A stretch of DNA of 64,000 bases from JANNBN01 sp031385545. Its GTDB lineage: Bacteria > Actinomycetota > Acidimicrobiia > Acidimicrobiales > JANYDT01. Each line of letters opens with the position of its first letter. The stretch's first letter is position 1. Positions 51,425-60,553 of the stretch are shown in pieces. A model generated the notes under the pieces. The model worked only from the letters and a program-made list of their open reading frames with translations, was not told the origin of the DNA and did not search any database. Both the position numbers and the translations under genes were made by a program. The stretch lies in the NCBI GenBank assembly GCA_031385545.1, contig JANNBN010000121.1:46190-110189 (forward strand), given 5' to 3'.

Positions 51425-52548
51425 GATGCTTCCTCCGCTCCACGTTCTGATTGTCGACCGTCCGGGTGGTGGGCATCGCTGATGACCAACTCTGCGTTCG
51501 GCTCGAACTGCTCGTTGTTCACCTCGCGAACGAGATCGAGGAGTTGGGCGATGGTGTCGAGTTGCGTGCTGCTGGTTCCGGGGATCTTTGCCTGGAGGGT
51601 GTTGATCCCGGCGGCTCGATACTTGCGGAGGCGTTCTTTTACGATCGACGGAGTTCCGAGAAGGTTTGTGTGCTTACCAATCTCGACAGGTACGCGTTCG
51701 GCGGCTGCCTCGCGTTTGCCGGCGAGCCACAGGGCCTGCACGGCGCTGACGTCATCGCCGAAGCCTTGTCGTTCGAACGCAGCGTTGTAGAAGTTCTGCT
51801 TCGCTGACCCCATTGCGCCGATGGTAAACGCGTAACCGCCGGCGTGACGTCGTGCTGCCTCGTCGACATCGTCGGTGAATTCGACCGACACGGGTATGAC
51901 GAGATCGATATCGGTGACGGAGCGACCGGAACGCGCGGCACCGCCGCGAAGGTGGGAGAGGAAGGCGTCTGCGTGTTCGGGCAAGAACGCGTTGCCGATC
52001 CATCCGTTGGCCAGTTCGCCGGTCAACTCAAGGTTCCGCGGTCCGAGCGCGGCGATGTAGATAGGGATCTCGACCGGTGGGAGCATCGAGCGCATGGCTC
52101 GGCCGGCGCTGCCAGGGAGCGGCAGTTGATAGATGTCGCCTTGGTGGGAGAGCCGATCGCCTGTGGCGACTTGACGGACGATCTCGATGGTTTCACGGGT
52201 TGCTGCGACCGGTGAACGGAACCGGACGCCATGCCATCCCTCCATGACCTGGGGGCCGCTGGTCCCGAGCCCGAGAATGAATCGTCCGTCGGACAGTCCC
52301 TGCATCGTCATGGCAGACATGGCGAGCATCGCTGGTGTGCGTGCGCCGATCTGGATGATGCCGGTAGCGAGCCCGATCGTTGATGTGCGCGCTGCGAGAT
52401 AGGCGAGTGGCGTGAGGGCGTCGGTTCCCCACGCCTCGGCGATGTACACGGTGCTGACTCCGAGCCGTTCGGCTTCGACCACGAAGTCGGCGTCGGATGG
52501 TTGGCGCATCGACGTTGCGATGGCCACCCGAAGTTGCGTCGAGTTCAC
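51421..52548 (-). CDS. LLM-class F420-dependent oxidoreductase
   Basis: 375 residues from GTG 52548. TIM-barrel of the luciferase-like group: YIAEAWGTDALTPLAYLAARTSTIGLATGI and FILGLGTSGPQVMEGWHG. In actinobacteria such proteins generally use F420. The gene ends overlapping the start of the second, broken copy, suggesting an old tandem duplication. Substrate unknown; the neighbouring SRPBCC gene and sulfatase/CoA-transferase hint at breakdown of a complex organic molecule. Confidence 0.9.
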   Translation of the reverse strand: MNSTQLRVAIATSMRQPSDADFVVEAERLGVSTVYIAEAWGTDALTPLAYLAARTSTIGLATGIIQIGARTPAMLAMSAMTMQGLSDGRFILGLGTSGPQVMEGWHGVRFRSPVAATRETIEIVRQVATGDRLSHQGDIYQLPLPGSAGRAMRSMLPPVEIPIYIAALGPRNLELTGELANGWIGNAFLPEHADAFLSHLRGGAARSGRSVTDIDLVIPVSVEFTDDVDEAARRHAGGYAFTIGAMGSAKQNFYNAAFERQGFGDDVSAVQALWLAGKREAAAERVPVEIGKHTNLLGTPSIVKERLRKYRAAGINTLQAKIPGTSSTQLDTIAQLLDLVREVNNEQFEPNAELVISDAHHPDGRQSERGAEEAS

Positions 52549-52586
52549 GGGCTCACCTCACCTTCGACGGCATCGTTGCGTCTCTG

Positions 52587-53111
52587 TCACGTTTTCTTGT
52601 CGGAGTCGGTGGCGGTTGTGGCCACGCTGTTCTCGGCCAGGTGCTTGATCCCGGCGACGTTGGCTTGCATGTTCTGCTGATGTTCGCCGAGCCGTCGGGC
52701 GATGATCCGTTCTTCCTTGTCGGGCATCGCCTCGATGGCTGGGGTCAGGCCTGACGGTGCGGGTCCCATCTGCATCCACTGGCTGAGCTCAACCCCGTCA
52801 TGAACCGGCGCAAGACTGAATCGCCACCTGGCCGAGGGGTGGTCGGGTTCACCGACGCACCACTCGAACGTGGCGTGGAGGGTGTACGCAGTGACGGTGC
52901 AAACGGTCTGCCAGCCGCCGATCGCCGTGTGGTGATTGCGTCCGCTGAACGTTGCGCCGAGCGTAGGTCCATCGTCGATCCACTCAGCTTCTTTGAACTC
53001 GGTGGAGAACCGTGCGGGAAGGTTGATGTCGGTGATAAGTGCCCAGACGGTTTCGACGGGTGCAAGCACGATCGTCTTCGCTTCGGTGGTAGGGCCGTCG
53101 GCGTAGCGCAT
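52587..53111 (-). CDS. SRPBCC-family lipid/aromatic-binding protein
   Basis: 174 residues from ATG 53111. A helix-grip fold: TIVLAPVETVWALITDINLPARFSTEFKEAEWIDDGPTLGATFSGRN, then beta strands and a long C-terminal helix (IARRLGEHQQNMQANVAGIKHLAE). Polyketide-cyclase-like members bind hydrophobic ligands. 38 nt upstream of the LLM gene, same strand, so probably same operon. Confidence 0.88.
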   Translation of the reverse strand: MRYADGPTTEAKTIVLAPVETVWALITDINLPARFSTEFKEAEWIDDGPTLGATFSGRNHHTAIGGWQTVCTVTAYTLHATFEWCVGEPDHPSARWRFSLAPVHDGVELSQWMQMGPAPSGLTPAIEAMPDKEERIIARRLGEHQQNMQANVAGIKHLAENSVATTATDSDKKT

Positions 53112-53347
53112 CAGTTCATTTCCGTTCGAGGCTTGTGTCGTTCGCTGTGGCAAAGTTTTGGCCGGGCGGGCGGTCCGTAGTAGGTCACGGCGCACAGCCC
53201 GAGGCAGGCGTTCAAGAACGTATCGGTTAGCCCTTTGACGGGGCAAGGTATGAACCTCATGAATCCCTCATCTTTCGCAGCGGCAGCCGGCGCATGCTGC
53301 GATGAACGTTGGCGACGCACGCTGGCGGATCACCGAAAGGACCTCCG

Positions 53348-53665
53348 ATGGAACTACTGATTGTCAACTTCAACCTCAACGGCATCACCGAGGCCGACTA
53401 CGCAGCGGTGTGCGACCAGATCGCGCCTGCGTTTGCGGAAGTGCCAGGGCTCCTCACGAAAGTGTGGCTCGCCGACTCACGTGGCGGTGTCTACGGGGGT
53501 GTGTACACCTTCGAGACCAGTGTTGCGCTGGATGCGTTTCTGACTTCGGACCTTTTCGCTCAAGTCGGTGCGATGAAGGAACTTGCGGGCATAACCGTTC
53601 GTCGCTTCGGCGTGCTCGCCGCACCCACGGCGGTTACACGAGGACTCGTCGGTGCGCCCGCCTGA
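53348..53665 (+). CDS. YdhR-like dimeric alpha-beta barrel monooxygenase
   Basis: 105 residues from ATG 53348 with GAAAGG upstream. LLIVNFNLNGITEADYAAVCDQIAPAFAEVPGLLTKVWLADSRGGVYGGVYTF is the YdhR pattern. The family is related to antibiotic-type monooxygenases; activity unproven. Followed 21 nt later by an ATPase-winged-helix regulator that probably senses the same compound. Confidence 0.88.
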   Translation: MELLIVNFNLNGITEADYAAVCDQIAPAFAEVPGLLTKVWLADSRGGVYGGVYTFETSVALDAFLTSDLFAQVGAMKELAGITVRRFGVLAAPTAVTRGLVGAPA

Positions 53666-53686
53666 GTTTGCTGCGATCATGACAAC

Positions 53687-55597
53687 ATGGAGAGGCTGGC
53701 CACCGAGACTCAACCTGATCGTCTGACTGAACCCACGGTCGTCGGGCGTGCTGCCGAGATTGCCTTCTTGTCGCGAATTCTCGACAAGAAGGGTCCGCGC
53801 GTCTGCTTTGTCCACGGTGTCGCCGGCATCGGTAAGTCTTCGCTGCTTGCTCGGTTCAGCGCAGTTTGCGCAGCTCGGGGGGCACGCGTCATAGCCATCG
53901 ACTGCCGATCTTTCGAACCCACGGAGCAAGGATTCCTCGATACCTTGGGACGGGCCCATCCACTCTGGGATCGCCACGATGACGACCGTCCGACGGTTCT
54001 GCTCGTAGACACCTACGAGCTGTTCCGAATCGCAGATCCCTGGCTACGTGCTGAATTTCTGCCAATGCTGAGCGCTGCGGCACACGTTGTCGTCGCTGGG
54101 CGCGAGCCACCCATGCTCGAATGGGCCGTCGACCGTGGTCGCTATGGTGGGCTTGAAGTAATCCCGCTCGGCCCGCTCGATGAGCCGAGCGTCAACGAAC
54201 TCCTCCTCAAGGCCCACGTCCCAGACGGGGTAGCTGCGTCGATGAAACGACTTTGCTGCGGCCATCCGCTTGCGTTACGACTTGCTATCGAGGCTCAACT
54301 TGCAAGCGGTGAACTTCCCGATGAAGACACCGCCCCGCGCATCGTCCAGGCGCTCGCCGGGATTTTTCGTGACGGTCTCGACGACCGATCGCGCGAGGCC
54401 CTCGATGCCGCTTCTGTGCCGCGGCGGATCACTCGTGGTGTGCTCGCTGCAATGCTCGGAGAAGATCGGTGCGACGGTGCACTTGACGAATTGAGCCGCC
54501 TTGCTGTCGTCGATGCAGCGCCAGATGGGTTGCGTTTGCATGACGCCGTGCATCTGGTCATCGCCGAGCGATTGCGGTCGGTCGATCCGCAGCGGTTTCG
54601 CCGCTACCGCTCCGCTGCGTGGAGACACTTGCAGTCAGAAACACGGGCGGTGGCCCGGCACGAGCTGGCCCGGTCCACAGCAGACGTGCTCTTCCTCATC
54701 GACAACCCGGTCGTGCGGGAGGCGTTCTTTCCGACGACGGCACATGCGCACAGTGTGGAACAGAGCAGGCCAACGGACGCCGACGCCCTGCGCTCGCTCT
54801 GGCACACCCACGACGGCGCCGAATCAGCAGCTGTTCTCGACTCCTGGCTGGACCGACTTCCGGGTTCTATTCGTGTCGTGCGCGATAGGACGGGAACGCT
54901 CGTCGGCTGTTCTATCGTCGCCTCGTGGCGGGACATACCCCAATCGCTCGAACGTGTCGATCCGGTCCTTGCCGGTTTCGCGTCGCATGCCGCCCGCAAT
55001 CCGCTTCCAGCTGGGCAGACGACGATCGTGTTGCGACGATGGCTCACCAGCGCGGCTGGAGGTGATGGCCCGAGCAGCGCCCAAGCAGCAGCCTGGCTGG
55101 ACGTGAAGCGCGATTACTTCAATATGCGTCCACATCTCGGCCGCGTTTACACGACGTTGCACGATCCCACCCCCTTCATTGACGCGTTGATCGTCCTTGG
55201 TTTCACCACATTCGGCCCCGCAATGATCGGACCCGACGCATACCATCTCGGCGCACTGGACTTCGGGTGCGATTCAGTTGACGGTTGGCTCACCCGATTG
55301 GCCGCCGCAGAGTTGGGCATTACTGAGGAACCGTTCCTCGATCCAAACGATCGCACGGTCGCCCTCGGAGGCCGACGCGTACGGCTTTCACCACTCGAGT
55401 ACGGCGTGATGGCGCTGCTCACTCACCGGAGCGGAAACACGGTCAGTCGAGCTGAGCTCCTCGCCGAGGTGTGGGGAGATGCCACCGACGACACAAGCAA
55501 CGTCGTGGACGCTGTCGTGCGCGGACTGAGAGTGAAAGCCGGCTCCGACGCGCACCGCATCGGCACGATTCGCGGAATCGGCTATCGGCTGACGTAA
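53687..55597 (+). CDS. STAND-type ATPase regulator with C-terminal OmpR-like DNA-binding domain
   Basis: 636 residues. N-terminal P-loop NTPase (about 20-330): Walker A HGVAGIGKSS, Walker B TVLLVDTYE, followed by a winged-helix-like region. Residues about 360-530 are a GNAT-like/unassigned domain (RTGTLVGCSIVASW). The C-terminus (about 545-636) is an OmpR/PhoB winged helix (RVRLSPLEYGVMALLTHRSGNTVSRAELLAEVWGD ... TIRGIGYRLT). The DNA-binding domain at the end rather than the start is unusual for AAA regulators. Probably controls the YdhR-like gene. Confidence 0.82.
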   Translation: MERLATETQPDRLTEPTVVGRAAEIAFLSRILDKKGPRVCFVHGVAGIGKSSLLARFSAVCAARGARVIAIDCRSFEPTEQGFLDTLGRAHPLWDRHDDDRPTVLLVDTYELFRIADPWLRAEFLPMLSAAAHVVVAGREPPMLEWAVDRGRYGGLEVIPLGPLDEPSVNELLLKAHVPDGVAASMKRLCCGHPLALRLAIEAQLASGELPDEDTAPRIVQALAGIFRDGLDDRSREALDAASVPRRITRGVLAAMLGEDRCDGALDELSRLAVVDAAPDGLRLHDAVHLVIAERLRSVDPQRFRRYRSAAWRHLQSETRAVARHELARSTADVLFLIDNPVVREAFFPTTAHAHSVEQSRPTDADALRSLWHTHDGAESAAVLDSWLDRLPGSIRVVRDRTGTLVGCSIVASWRDIPQSLERVDPVLAGFASHAARNPLPAGQTTIVLRRWLTSAAGGDGPSSAQAAAWLDVKRDYFNMRPHLGRVYTTLHDPTPFIDALIVLGFTTFGPAMIGPDAYHLGALDFGCDSVDGWLTRLAAAELGITEEPFLDPNDRTVALGGRRVRLSPLEYGVMALLTHRSGNTVSRAELLAEVWGDATDDTSNVVDAVVRGLRVKAGSDAHRIGTIRGIGYRLT

Positions 55598-55689
55598 GTC
55601 CCCGAAACCTTCGCCTGACAAGGCCTGGACAGGCCCTGTGATCCGGGTTCCTTGATCGTTGGGTTCAGCGAGGTCGAGTCTCGTCGAGG

Positions 55690-55970
55690 ACAGAGCGGAC
55701 ACCGACGCCCACGCTGCTTCACAACTATCAAGAACCAGAACGCAGCGATCTTTGCGAAGCCGATCTGTGAGTACGTCAAGCGCTTCGCGACCGACCGCAA
55801 CACGGATGTCCAGAATCGACACGAGGAGCTGCGGAAGCGTCAGATCGAGCGGGAGCGACGCGAGCTCGGCGAACCACACGGAACCTCCGACTTCTTTCAA
55901 TCCCGCCAACCCTCGCAAACGAGCCGCGTTTTACCGGCACCTCCTGGGCCGAACACCGTAAGAAGACGAT
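55690..55970 (-). pseudogene. AfsR/LuxR-type ATPase remnant
   Basis: LLTVFGPGGAGKTRLV (Walker A) in one frame is followed, after a frameshift near 55910, by GLKEVGGSVWFAELASLPLDLTLPQLLVSIL and RCVLVLDSCE (Walker B) in another. This is the first half of an NB-ARC-type ATPase as found in AfsR-like regulators. It ends after about 90 residues. Confidence 0.7.
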
Positions 55971-56236
55971 GACTTCGCGTTGAGCGATGAGAAGACGCCG
56001 GATCAGGTCTTTCAGTTCGATGGCAACCACCATGCTGGCTGTCACGGTCGGCGATACCCGCTGCAGACTCGGCTTCGCGCGCAGGTAGGGCTCGGAGCCG
56101 GGCATCGATCACACGGTTCCGACATATCCGCAATGCCCACCCTTCAAATGACCCGCGCCCGTTGAAGCTGTCCGCGTCGCGCCATGCTCGGCTCAACGTG
56201 TCGCCAACAGCATCGTCCGCATCGCAGCGGCGATGA
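55955..56236 (-). pseudogene. ECF sigma factor remnant
   Basis: Region 2 is recognisable (CDADDAVGDTLSRAWRDADSFNGRGSFEGWALRICRNRVIDARLR) and region 4 appears in the next frame (VVAIELKDLIRRLLIAQREVIVFLR). A frameshift near 56070-56090 splits them and the 3' end merges into the ATPase remnant. The 5' end is cut by the monooxygenase gene, which ends at 56260. Not functional. Confidence 0.72.
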
Positions 56237-56259
56237 GCGACGCGCGCACCAGACCGATC

Positions 56260-57690
56260 TCAAGAACCGGTGTCGCCTCGGGATGCGACACCGACGCTCG
56301 GTGGTTCGTTCGCAAGTTCGGCCATTCGGGACAACCCGCGCTCCGCAGTGCCCGATAAGCGTTCGGCGGCCGCCTGCACCCGTGGCTCGTTTCGTTGCGA
56401 CGGTTGGAGACGAGCGGGGTTCAGGGCGCAACCGTTCGCCCATTCGGCGATGTCCGGCTCGCTTCCGTAGGTGCGCGAGGCGAGCGTTCCGCGAACCTGC
56501 ATCAGAGCCCAACTGGCAAGGCTGTCTGGAAGGTTGTTGGGCGGGCACAACCGGTTGCGTTCCCGGTCGTCGTCGCGGGTCGCTTCCACATAGCCAAGAA
56601 GGGCGGCGCAGAAGCACGGGAATCCTGCGCGCACGGTCTGCAGCCGGATCTTGTCCGGCTCCCATATCGGGACCAGGGGCGGGTACTGCAATCCTGACGC
56701 TGCACAGTGCACGACCAGTGAACCTGGCTCCAACGGCACGGAACCGTTTTCGAGGATGATCTCCCGGCTGGTCACCTGCTTGATGTGCCCGAGGCGAACG
56801 ACGTTTTCGACGGAACGGAGGAGATCAAGCTCCCAGGTTCCGAGGGTGGGGGTCTTGGCCATGGTGGGCACGATGGAGGTGTCGATGCGAAGCATCACCC
56901 CTGCAGCTTCGAGACGGCGGAAGAGATCGTCGAGCGACCCGGCGTCCGCGGCCGCGCCCATGGTGTCTGCAGCAAGCCCGAGCGCCACGGTCGGGTCGGG
57001 CTGGACAACAGCGCGATTCAGCATCCAGGGGTCGCGGGGCCGCACCCAGACGATGCGATCAGGTTGCACGCCGTTGGTAAGCAACCATACGATTGCGTCC
57101 GTGGCGGTCTTTCCGGCACCTGCGATCACAAAGCGTTTCGGAGCCGCGTGCAGCGTGGCCAGTTCGTTGACGGGCACCACGCGAACGTCCTCTGCAACGC
57201 CGAACGGAGGTGGTGTTGTCGCCGGGATCGTCGGTGCCAGGTAGGTGGCGTCGACGACTCGTCGTCGGACGTGGACCTGAACGGTCTCGCCCGAGACCCT
57301 CGACGTGACGAGGTGAGTGGAGCCGTCGGTGTGATAGTCGCTTCCACCGATGAACGTCACGCGACCCGTCGAAAGGAACCGGTTGCGAAGAATGTCGTCG
57401 TAGTAAGCCCTGATGGCGGGCTGGTAGGCCCGCTCCTGGAGGCCCGTCTCAGGCCCACTCCGTTGCACGGTTGCCGTGCCGAGCACAGTCGACGCGACGC
57501 CGTAGAACAACGACGCCTGGTGCAGCTGAACAAATGGGTACGCGTCCTGCCAGTGCCCGCCGACGACGTGGCGACGGTCGACAAGCGTGACATGCACATC
57601 GGCGTGATCGATGAGCGCATCGGTGAAGGCCATGCCCATTGCGCCTGCGCCCACCACGAGATAGTCGGTCTCGAACGATTTCACGCCCAT
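56260..57690 (-). CDS. flavin-dependent NAD(P)-binding monooxygenase-like protein
   Basis: 476 residues. FAD-binding GAGAMG at the start (YLVVGAGAMGMAFTDALIDHADVHVTLVDRR), a conserved GGHWQDAYPFVQLHQAS segment, and a second Rossmann motif IAGAGKTATDAIVWLL for NADPH. Resembles flavin-containing monooxygenases (cytoplasmic). The C-terminal 60 residues are less conserved. Substrate unknown; no operon partner. Confidence 0.85.
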   Translation of the reverse strand: MGVKSFETDYLVVGAGAMGMAFTDALIDHADVHVTLVDRRHVVGGHWQDAYPFVQLHQASLFYGVASTVLGTATVQRSGPETGLQERAYQPAIRAYYDDILRNRFLSTGRVTFIGGSDYHTDGSTHLVTSRVSGETVQVHVRRRVVDATYLAPTIPATTPPPFGVAEDVRVVPVNELATLHAAPKRFVIAGAGKTATDAIVWLLTNGVQPDRIVWVRPRDPWMLNRAVVQPDPTVALGLAADTMGAAADAGSLDDLFRRLEAAGVMLRIDTSIVPTMAKTPTLGTWELDLLRSVENVVRLGHIKQVTSREIILENGSVPLEPGSLVVHCAASGLQYPPLVPIWEPDKIRLQTVRAGFPCFCAALLGYVEATRDDDRERNRLCPPNNLPDSLASWALMQVRGTLASRTYGSEPDIAEWANGCALNPARLQPSQRNEPRVQAAAERLSGTAERGLSRMAELANEPPSVGVASRGDTGS

Positions 57691-57788
57691 GATCTTCGGC
57701 CTCCGGTCGTATCGACGATGGTCGACAAACTGATGTTACGAGGCGACGCAACTTCCCGCTCGGTTGTATCGGGTGCATCACGCGCCAT

Positions 57789-59159
57789 TCACCGTCGTTT
57801 TCGACGGCGTTGCGAGGTGCGGTCCGGCGTTCCATACAAATGGTTGAGTCCGACCCGCAGTCCTTCGTTCGGGGCCGACGGTGCCTCCCGACTGATCAGC
57901 GCCAATTCACATGATGCAACGTTGTGGCCGTGCGCTCCCAGGAGATCACGTGCGTGGGAGAGTCGATCGATGGCCGCGGGTCCGAACGCGTTCGCGGACC
58001 ACTTCACCTCGGCGAGAAGTCGCACGGCTGGTGCGCCTTCCGTGTTTTCGCCCAGTGCGACGAGGTCGATATCGATCGATTTCCGGGTGCGCGAATCGGC
58101 GACGCGGGTGTGTCCGACACTCGACACGAATCCCCCGGCCGTGGGTTCGAACGTGACCGACGCCCAGCGGTGCGCGATCTGTTCGAGGTGTGGCCCGAAA
58201 ATGTTGGCGTCGAGTCGATGAGCGGCCCTCTGCCAGGCGACATCCCACCGGCCCTCGTCGAGTAGCGCGCGCGACGGATCGACGACAAGCCGGATGAATC
58301 GGATGATGGGGTCGGCCAGTCGGTGCTCGGGACGGTTCGGGTTCAGCAGGTCTTCGTCACGAACCACGAACCCGGCGCGAATCAGCGTCGTGAGTGGATG
58401 CGTGAGACTTTCCCGGCTCCGACCGAGACGTCCGGCGAGCTCCGTTTGGGAAGCGACACCGGAGGCGATGGCCTGCAGGATCGATCCGTACAACGCCCGG
58501 TCCGTGATGGTGCGCTCCTCCTGGAGCAGATACTCGTCTTCGCGATACAAGGCATGACTCGGATTGAGGACGTTTGTCCTGAGCCACTCACCGAATTGTG
58601 CAGTCGACTCGGGGAGCCCGGTGGTCAACGCCCGGTAGCCCGGCGGCCCGCCGAAGATGGCGTGGAGTCGGACTGCTACGTCGAGATCGTCGACGCCCCA
58701 GAGGTCGGCGGCCTGCTGGTGGTCCATCGGCCGCAGAAACATATCGAGCGTGGCCCGCCCTCGGAGCGGCTCCTGGCCGCGCAGCAGCGTGCTCATCACA
58801 GACAGCGATGAGCCGCACAGAATGAATCGGATCGGCAGCCGAACGGAATTTGACGCCTCATCAATGATCCGCTGCAGCAAGCTCGGAAGCTCCGGACTAT
58901 GCCGCAGAAGGTACGGAAACTCGTCGATGACGACGAGTCTGGACCTGCGTCGAAGGGCGTCGTCCCAGTCCGAGTAGACGATGGGCTCAGCCGCCTGCGC
59001 GTTCGCAACAGTCTCCGCTGCGACCGCGTTTCCGAACTCCGCGAGCGCGTCGGGCCGCTCGCTCTCAGTCGCCTGGAAGTAGATTCCGCCCAACGATTCG
59101 ACGAGCCGACGCAGGAGAAAACTCTTGCCCGTGCGTCGCCGACCGTACAGAAGACCCAC
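57789..59159 (-). CDS. AAA-like ATPase with DUF234-type domain, N-terminus damaged
   Basis: 456 residues from GTG 59159, which lies only six codons before Walker A (GRRRTGKS). Homologous sequence (SDEWTALHDFATS-like) continues upstream in frame to about 59213 but has no start codon before a stop, so 10-20 residues seem lost or are translated from a non-standard start. Walker B LVVIDEFPYLL; sensor ILCGSS; DUF234-like C-terminus with IDIDLVALGENTEGAPAVRLLAEVKWSANAF, where the D...E-x-K nuclease-like residues are intact (unlike the copy at 42604). A 14-bp duplication lies at its start. Confidence 0.8.
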   Translation of the reverse strand: MGLLYGRRRTGKSFLLRRLVESLGGIYFQATESERPDALAEFGNAVAAETVANAQAAEPIVYSDWDDALRRRSRLVVIDEFPYLLRHSPELPSLLQRIIDEASNSVRLPIRFILCGSSLSVMSTLLRGQEPLRGRATLDMFLRPMDHQQAADLWGVDDLDVAVRLHAIFGGPPGYRALTTGLPESTAQFGEWLRTNVLNPSHALYREDEYLLQEERTITDRALYGSILQAIASGVASQTELAGRLGRSRESLTHPLTTLIRAGFVVRDEDLLNPNRPEHRLADPIIRFIRLVVDPSRALLDEGRWDVAWQRAAHRLDANIFGPHLEQIAHRWASVTFEPTAGGFVSSVGHTRVADSRTRKSIDIDLVALGENTEGAPAVRLLAEVKWSANAFGPAAIDRLSHARDLLGAHGHNVASCELALISREAPSAPNEGLRVGLNHLYGTPDRTSQRRRKRR

Positions 59160-59210
59160 GGCCCCGACTGGGCTGGTCGCACTTGCGAAGTCGTGGAGAG
59201 CGGTCCATTC

Positions 59211-59238
59211 ATCACTCGGCCAGCATCACTCGGCCAGC
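59211..59238. repeat. 14-bp tandem duplication at the blaI-like stop / ATPase start
   Basis: ATCACTCGGCCAGC occurs at 59211-59224 and 59225-59238. It duplicates the blaI-like stop codon region and lies where the ATPase gene should begin. Length is not a multiple of three. Confidence 0.9.
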
Positions 59239-59585
59239 ATCCGCCGTAGCTGCGTTCGTTGCGCCGCGTCGAGTTGACCAACGAAGTTCGTCAATACCCT
59301 TGGCTTGTTCGATGCCGCCTGCAGCGTTGACGCCATCAGCGACGCAGCATGTTCCTCTCGCGACTGAATCGGGTGATACGCAAACGCCCGGCCGTCCTTG
59401 CGTCGCTCAGCAAAGCCCTTACCGTGCAGGTGCACGAGAACCGTCATGACCGTCGTGTACGCCAGTTCGCGATCCGTCGTCAAGAGCTCGTGCACTTCCC
59501 CCGGCGTCAACCAACCACCTCGGTCCCAGAGCGCGTTCAACGCGTCTGCCTCAAGGGGGCCTAACCCCGGGATCTTCAATGTCAC
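59226..59585 (-). CDS. BlaI/MecI/CopY-family repressor
   Basis: 119 residues from GTG 59585. Penicillinase-repressor winged helix (about 1-80): LGPLEADALNALWDRGGWLTPGEVHELL, LAYTTVMTVLVHLHGKGFAERRKDGRAFAYHP. The C-terminal arm lacks the CxC...CxC copper motif of CopY, so the signal is unknown. Divergent from the BNR-repeat gene, with palindromes between them. In actinobacteria such pairs often respond to copper or oxidants. Confidence 0.88.
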   Translation of the reverse strand: MTLKIPGLGPLEADALNALWDRGGWLTPGEVHELLTTDRELAYTTVMTVLVHLHGKGFAERRKDGRAFAYHPIQSREEHAASLMASTLQAASNKPRVLTNFVGQLDAAQRTQLRRMLAE

Positions 59586-59611
59586 GTCTTTCGTTGGTCA
59601 ACGACGAAGCG

Positions 59612-59641
59612 TAGTACAGCGACGTACTAAGGTACGTAGTA
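59612..59641. promoter_or_regulatory. probable BlaI-type operators in the divergent promoter
   Basis: TAGTAC-N6-GTACTA (59612-59629) and TACTA-N7-TAGTA (59625-59641) overlap. TAC/GTA dyads are the form recognised by BlaI/MecI repressors. They sit between the repressor and the BNR-repeat gene and can control both. Confidence 0.7.
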
Positions 59642-59654
59642 TGACGTTTTTGGG

Positions 59655-60539
59655 ATGTTGCTGATGCCGACCCGACGCCGGGCGCAGTGGGTCATTGGAG
59701 CGGCGATCTTCGCGATCGTCGTGGCAGTCGGTGTCGTGACGGTGAAGAACCGTCAGGAATCCTCGCCAACAGGTACGGCTTCGGGGGTGACGGGCGGCTT
59801 CACCGGCGGAGATTTCCATTCGTTGGTTGCCGATCCGGTCACTCCGGGCAGGGTGTTCGTTGGCGGTCATCAGGCAGCGTCGGTGTCCTCGGACGGCGGA
59901 GTGTCGTGGGCGGAACTCGGTGCGCTCGCGAACGCTGACGCGATGGGCTGGTCGTTCAACGGCAACGATGTGTGGGTCAGCGGCCATCCGGGAATCGTGA
60001 AGTCTTCGGACAACATTGAGACGGTGGAACCACGAAACGGCGGACTTCCTGATACCGATATCCACGCGCTGGGTGGTGCGGGGACAATGCTGTACGCGGC
60101 CGGGCCAGGTGTCGGGTTCCTGAGGTCGACCGATGGCGGGACGACGTGGACGCCGGCGTCCTCGACGGTTGGGCAATCGTTTTTCGGTCGAATTCTTGTC
60201 GACCCGGACGACGCGAACCATGTAGTCGCAGCTGATCCCAGGAACGGTGTACTTGCCAGTGTCGATGGCGGCGTGACCTGGAAACAGTTGACCGCTACAC
60301 CGGCGTCGTGGGTGAGTTCGCCCGACGGGCTCGACACGTTGTACGCGTCAGGGGCGCAAATTGCGACGCGAAGCACAGACGGCGGTTCGACCTGGTCGCC
60401 GGTTGTCCTGCCGGAAGCGGCGACGACGGTCGAGGCGGATCCGACCACACCAAGACGTCTGTACGCCGGCGCGCACGACGGGGAGCGAGTGCGGGTGTGG
60501 TCGAGCGTCGATGATGGTGCGACCTGGGAAATTGGCTGA
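59655..60539 (+). CDS. membrane-anchored BNR/sialidase-like repeat protein (F510_1955-type)
   Basis: 294 residues. One N-terminal membrane anchor (about 9-30: QWVIGAAIFAIVVAVGVVTV), then a beta-propeller with five Asp-box repeats (SSDGGVSW, STDGGTTW, SVDGGVTW, STDGGSTW, SVDDGATW). Most such proteins face the outside. It resembles the F510_1955 family of exported proteins often near copper genes; no hydrolase residues were identified. Controlled by the divergent BlaI-like repressor. Confidence 0.85.
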   Translation: MLLMPTRRRAQWVIGAAIFAIVVAVGVVTVKNRQESSPTGTASGVTGGFTGGDFHSLVADPVTPGRVFVGGHQAASVSSDGGVSWAELGALANADAMGWSFNGNDVWVSGHPGIVKSSDNIETVEPRNGGLPDTDIHALGGAGTMLYAAGPGVGFLRSTDGGTTWTPASSTVGQSFFGRILVDPDDANHVVAADPRNGVLASVDGGVTWKQLTATPASWVSSPDGLDTLYASGAQIATRSTDGGSTWSPVVLPEAATTVEADPTTPRRLYAGAHDGERVRVWSSVDDGATWEIG

Positions 60540-60553
60540 GCAAACCACTGTCG

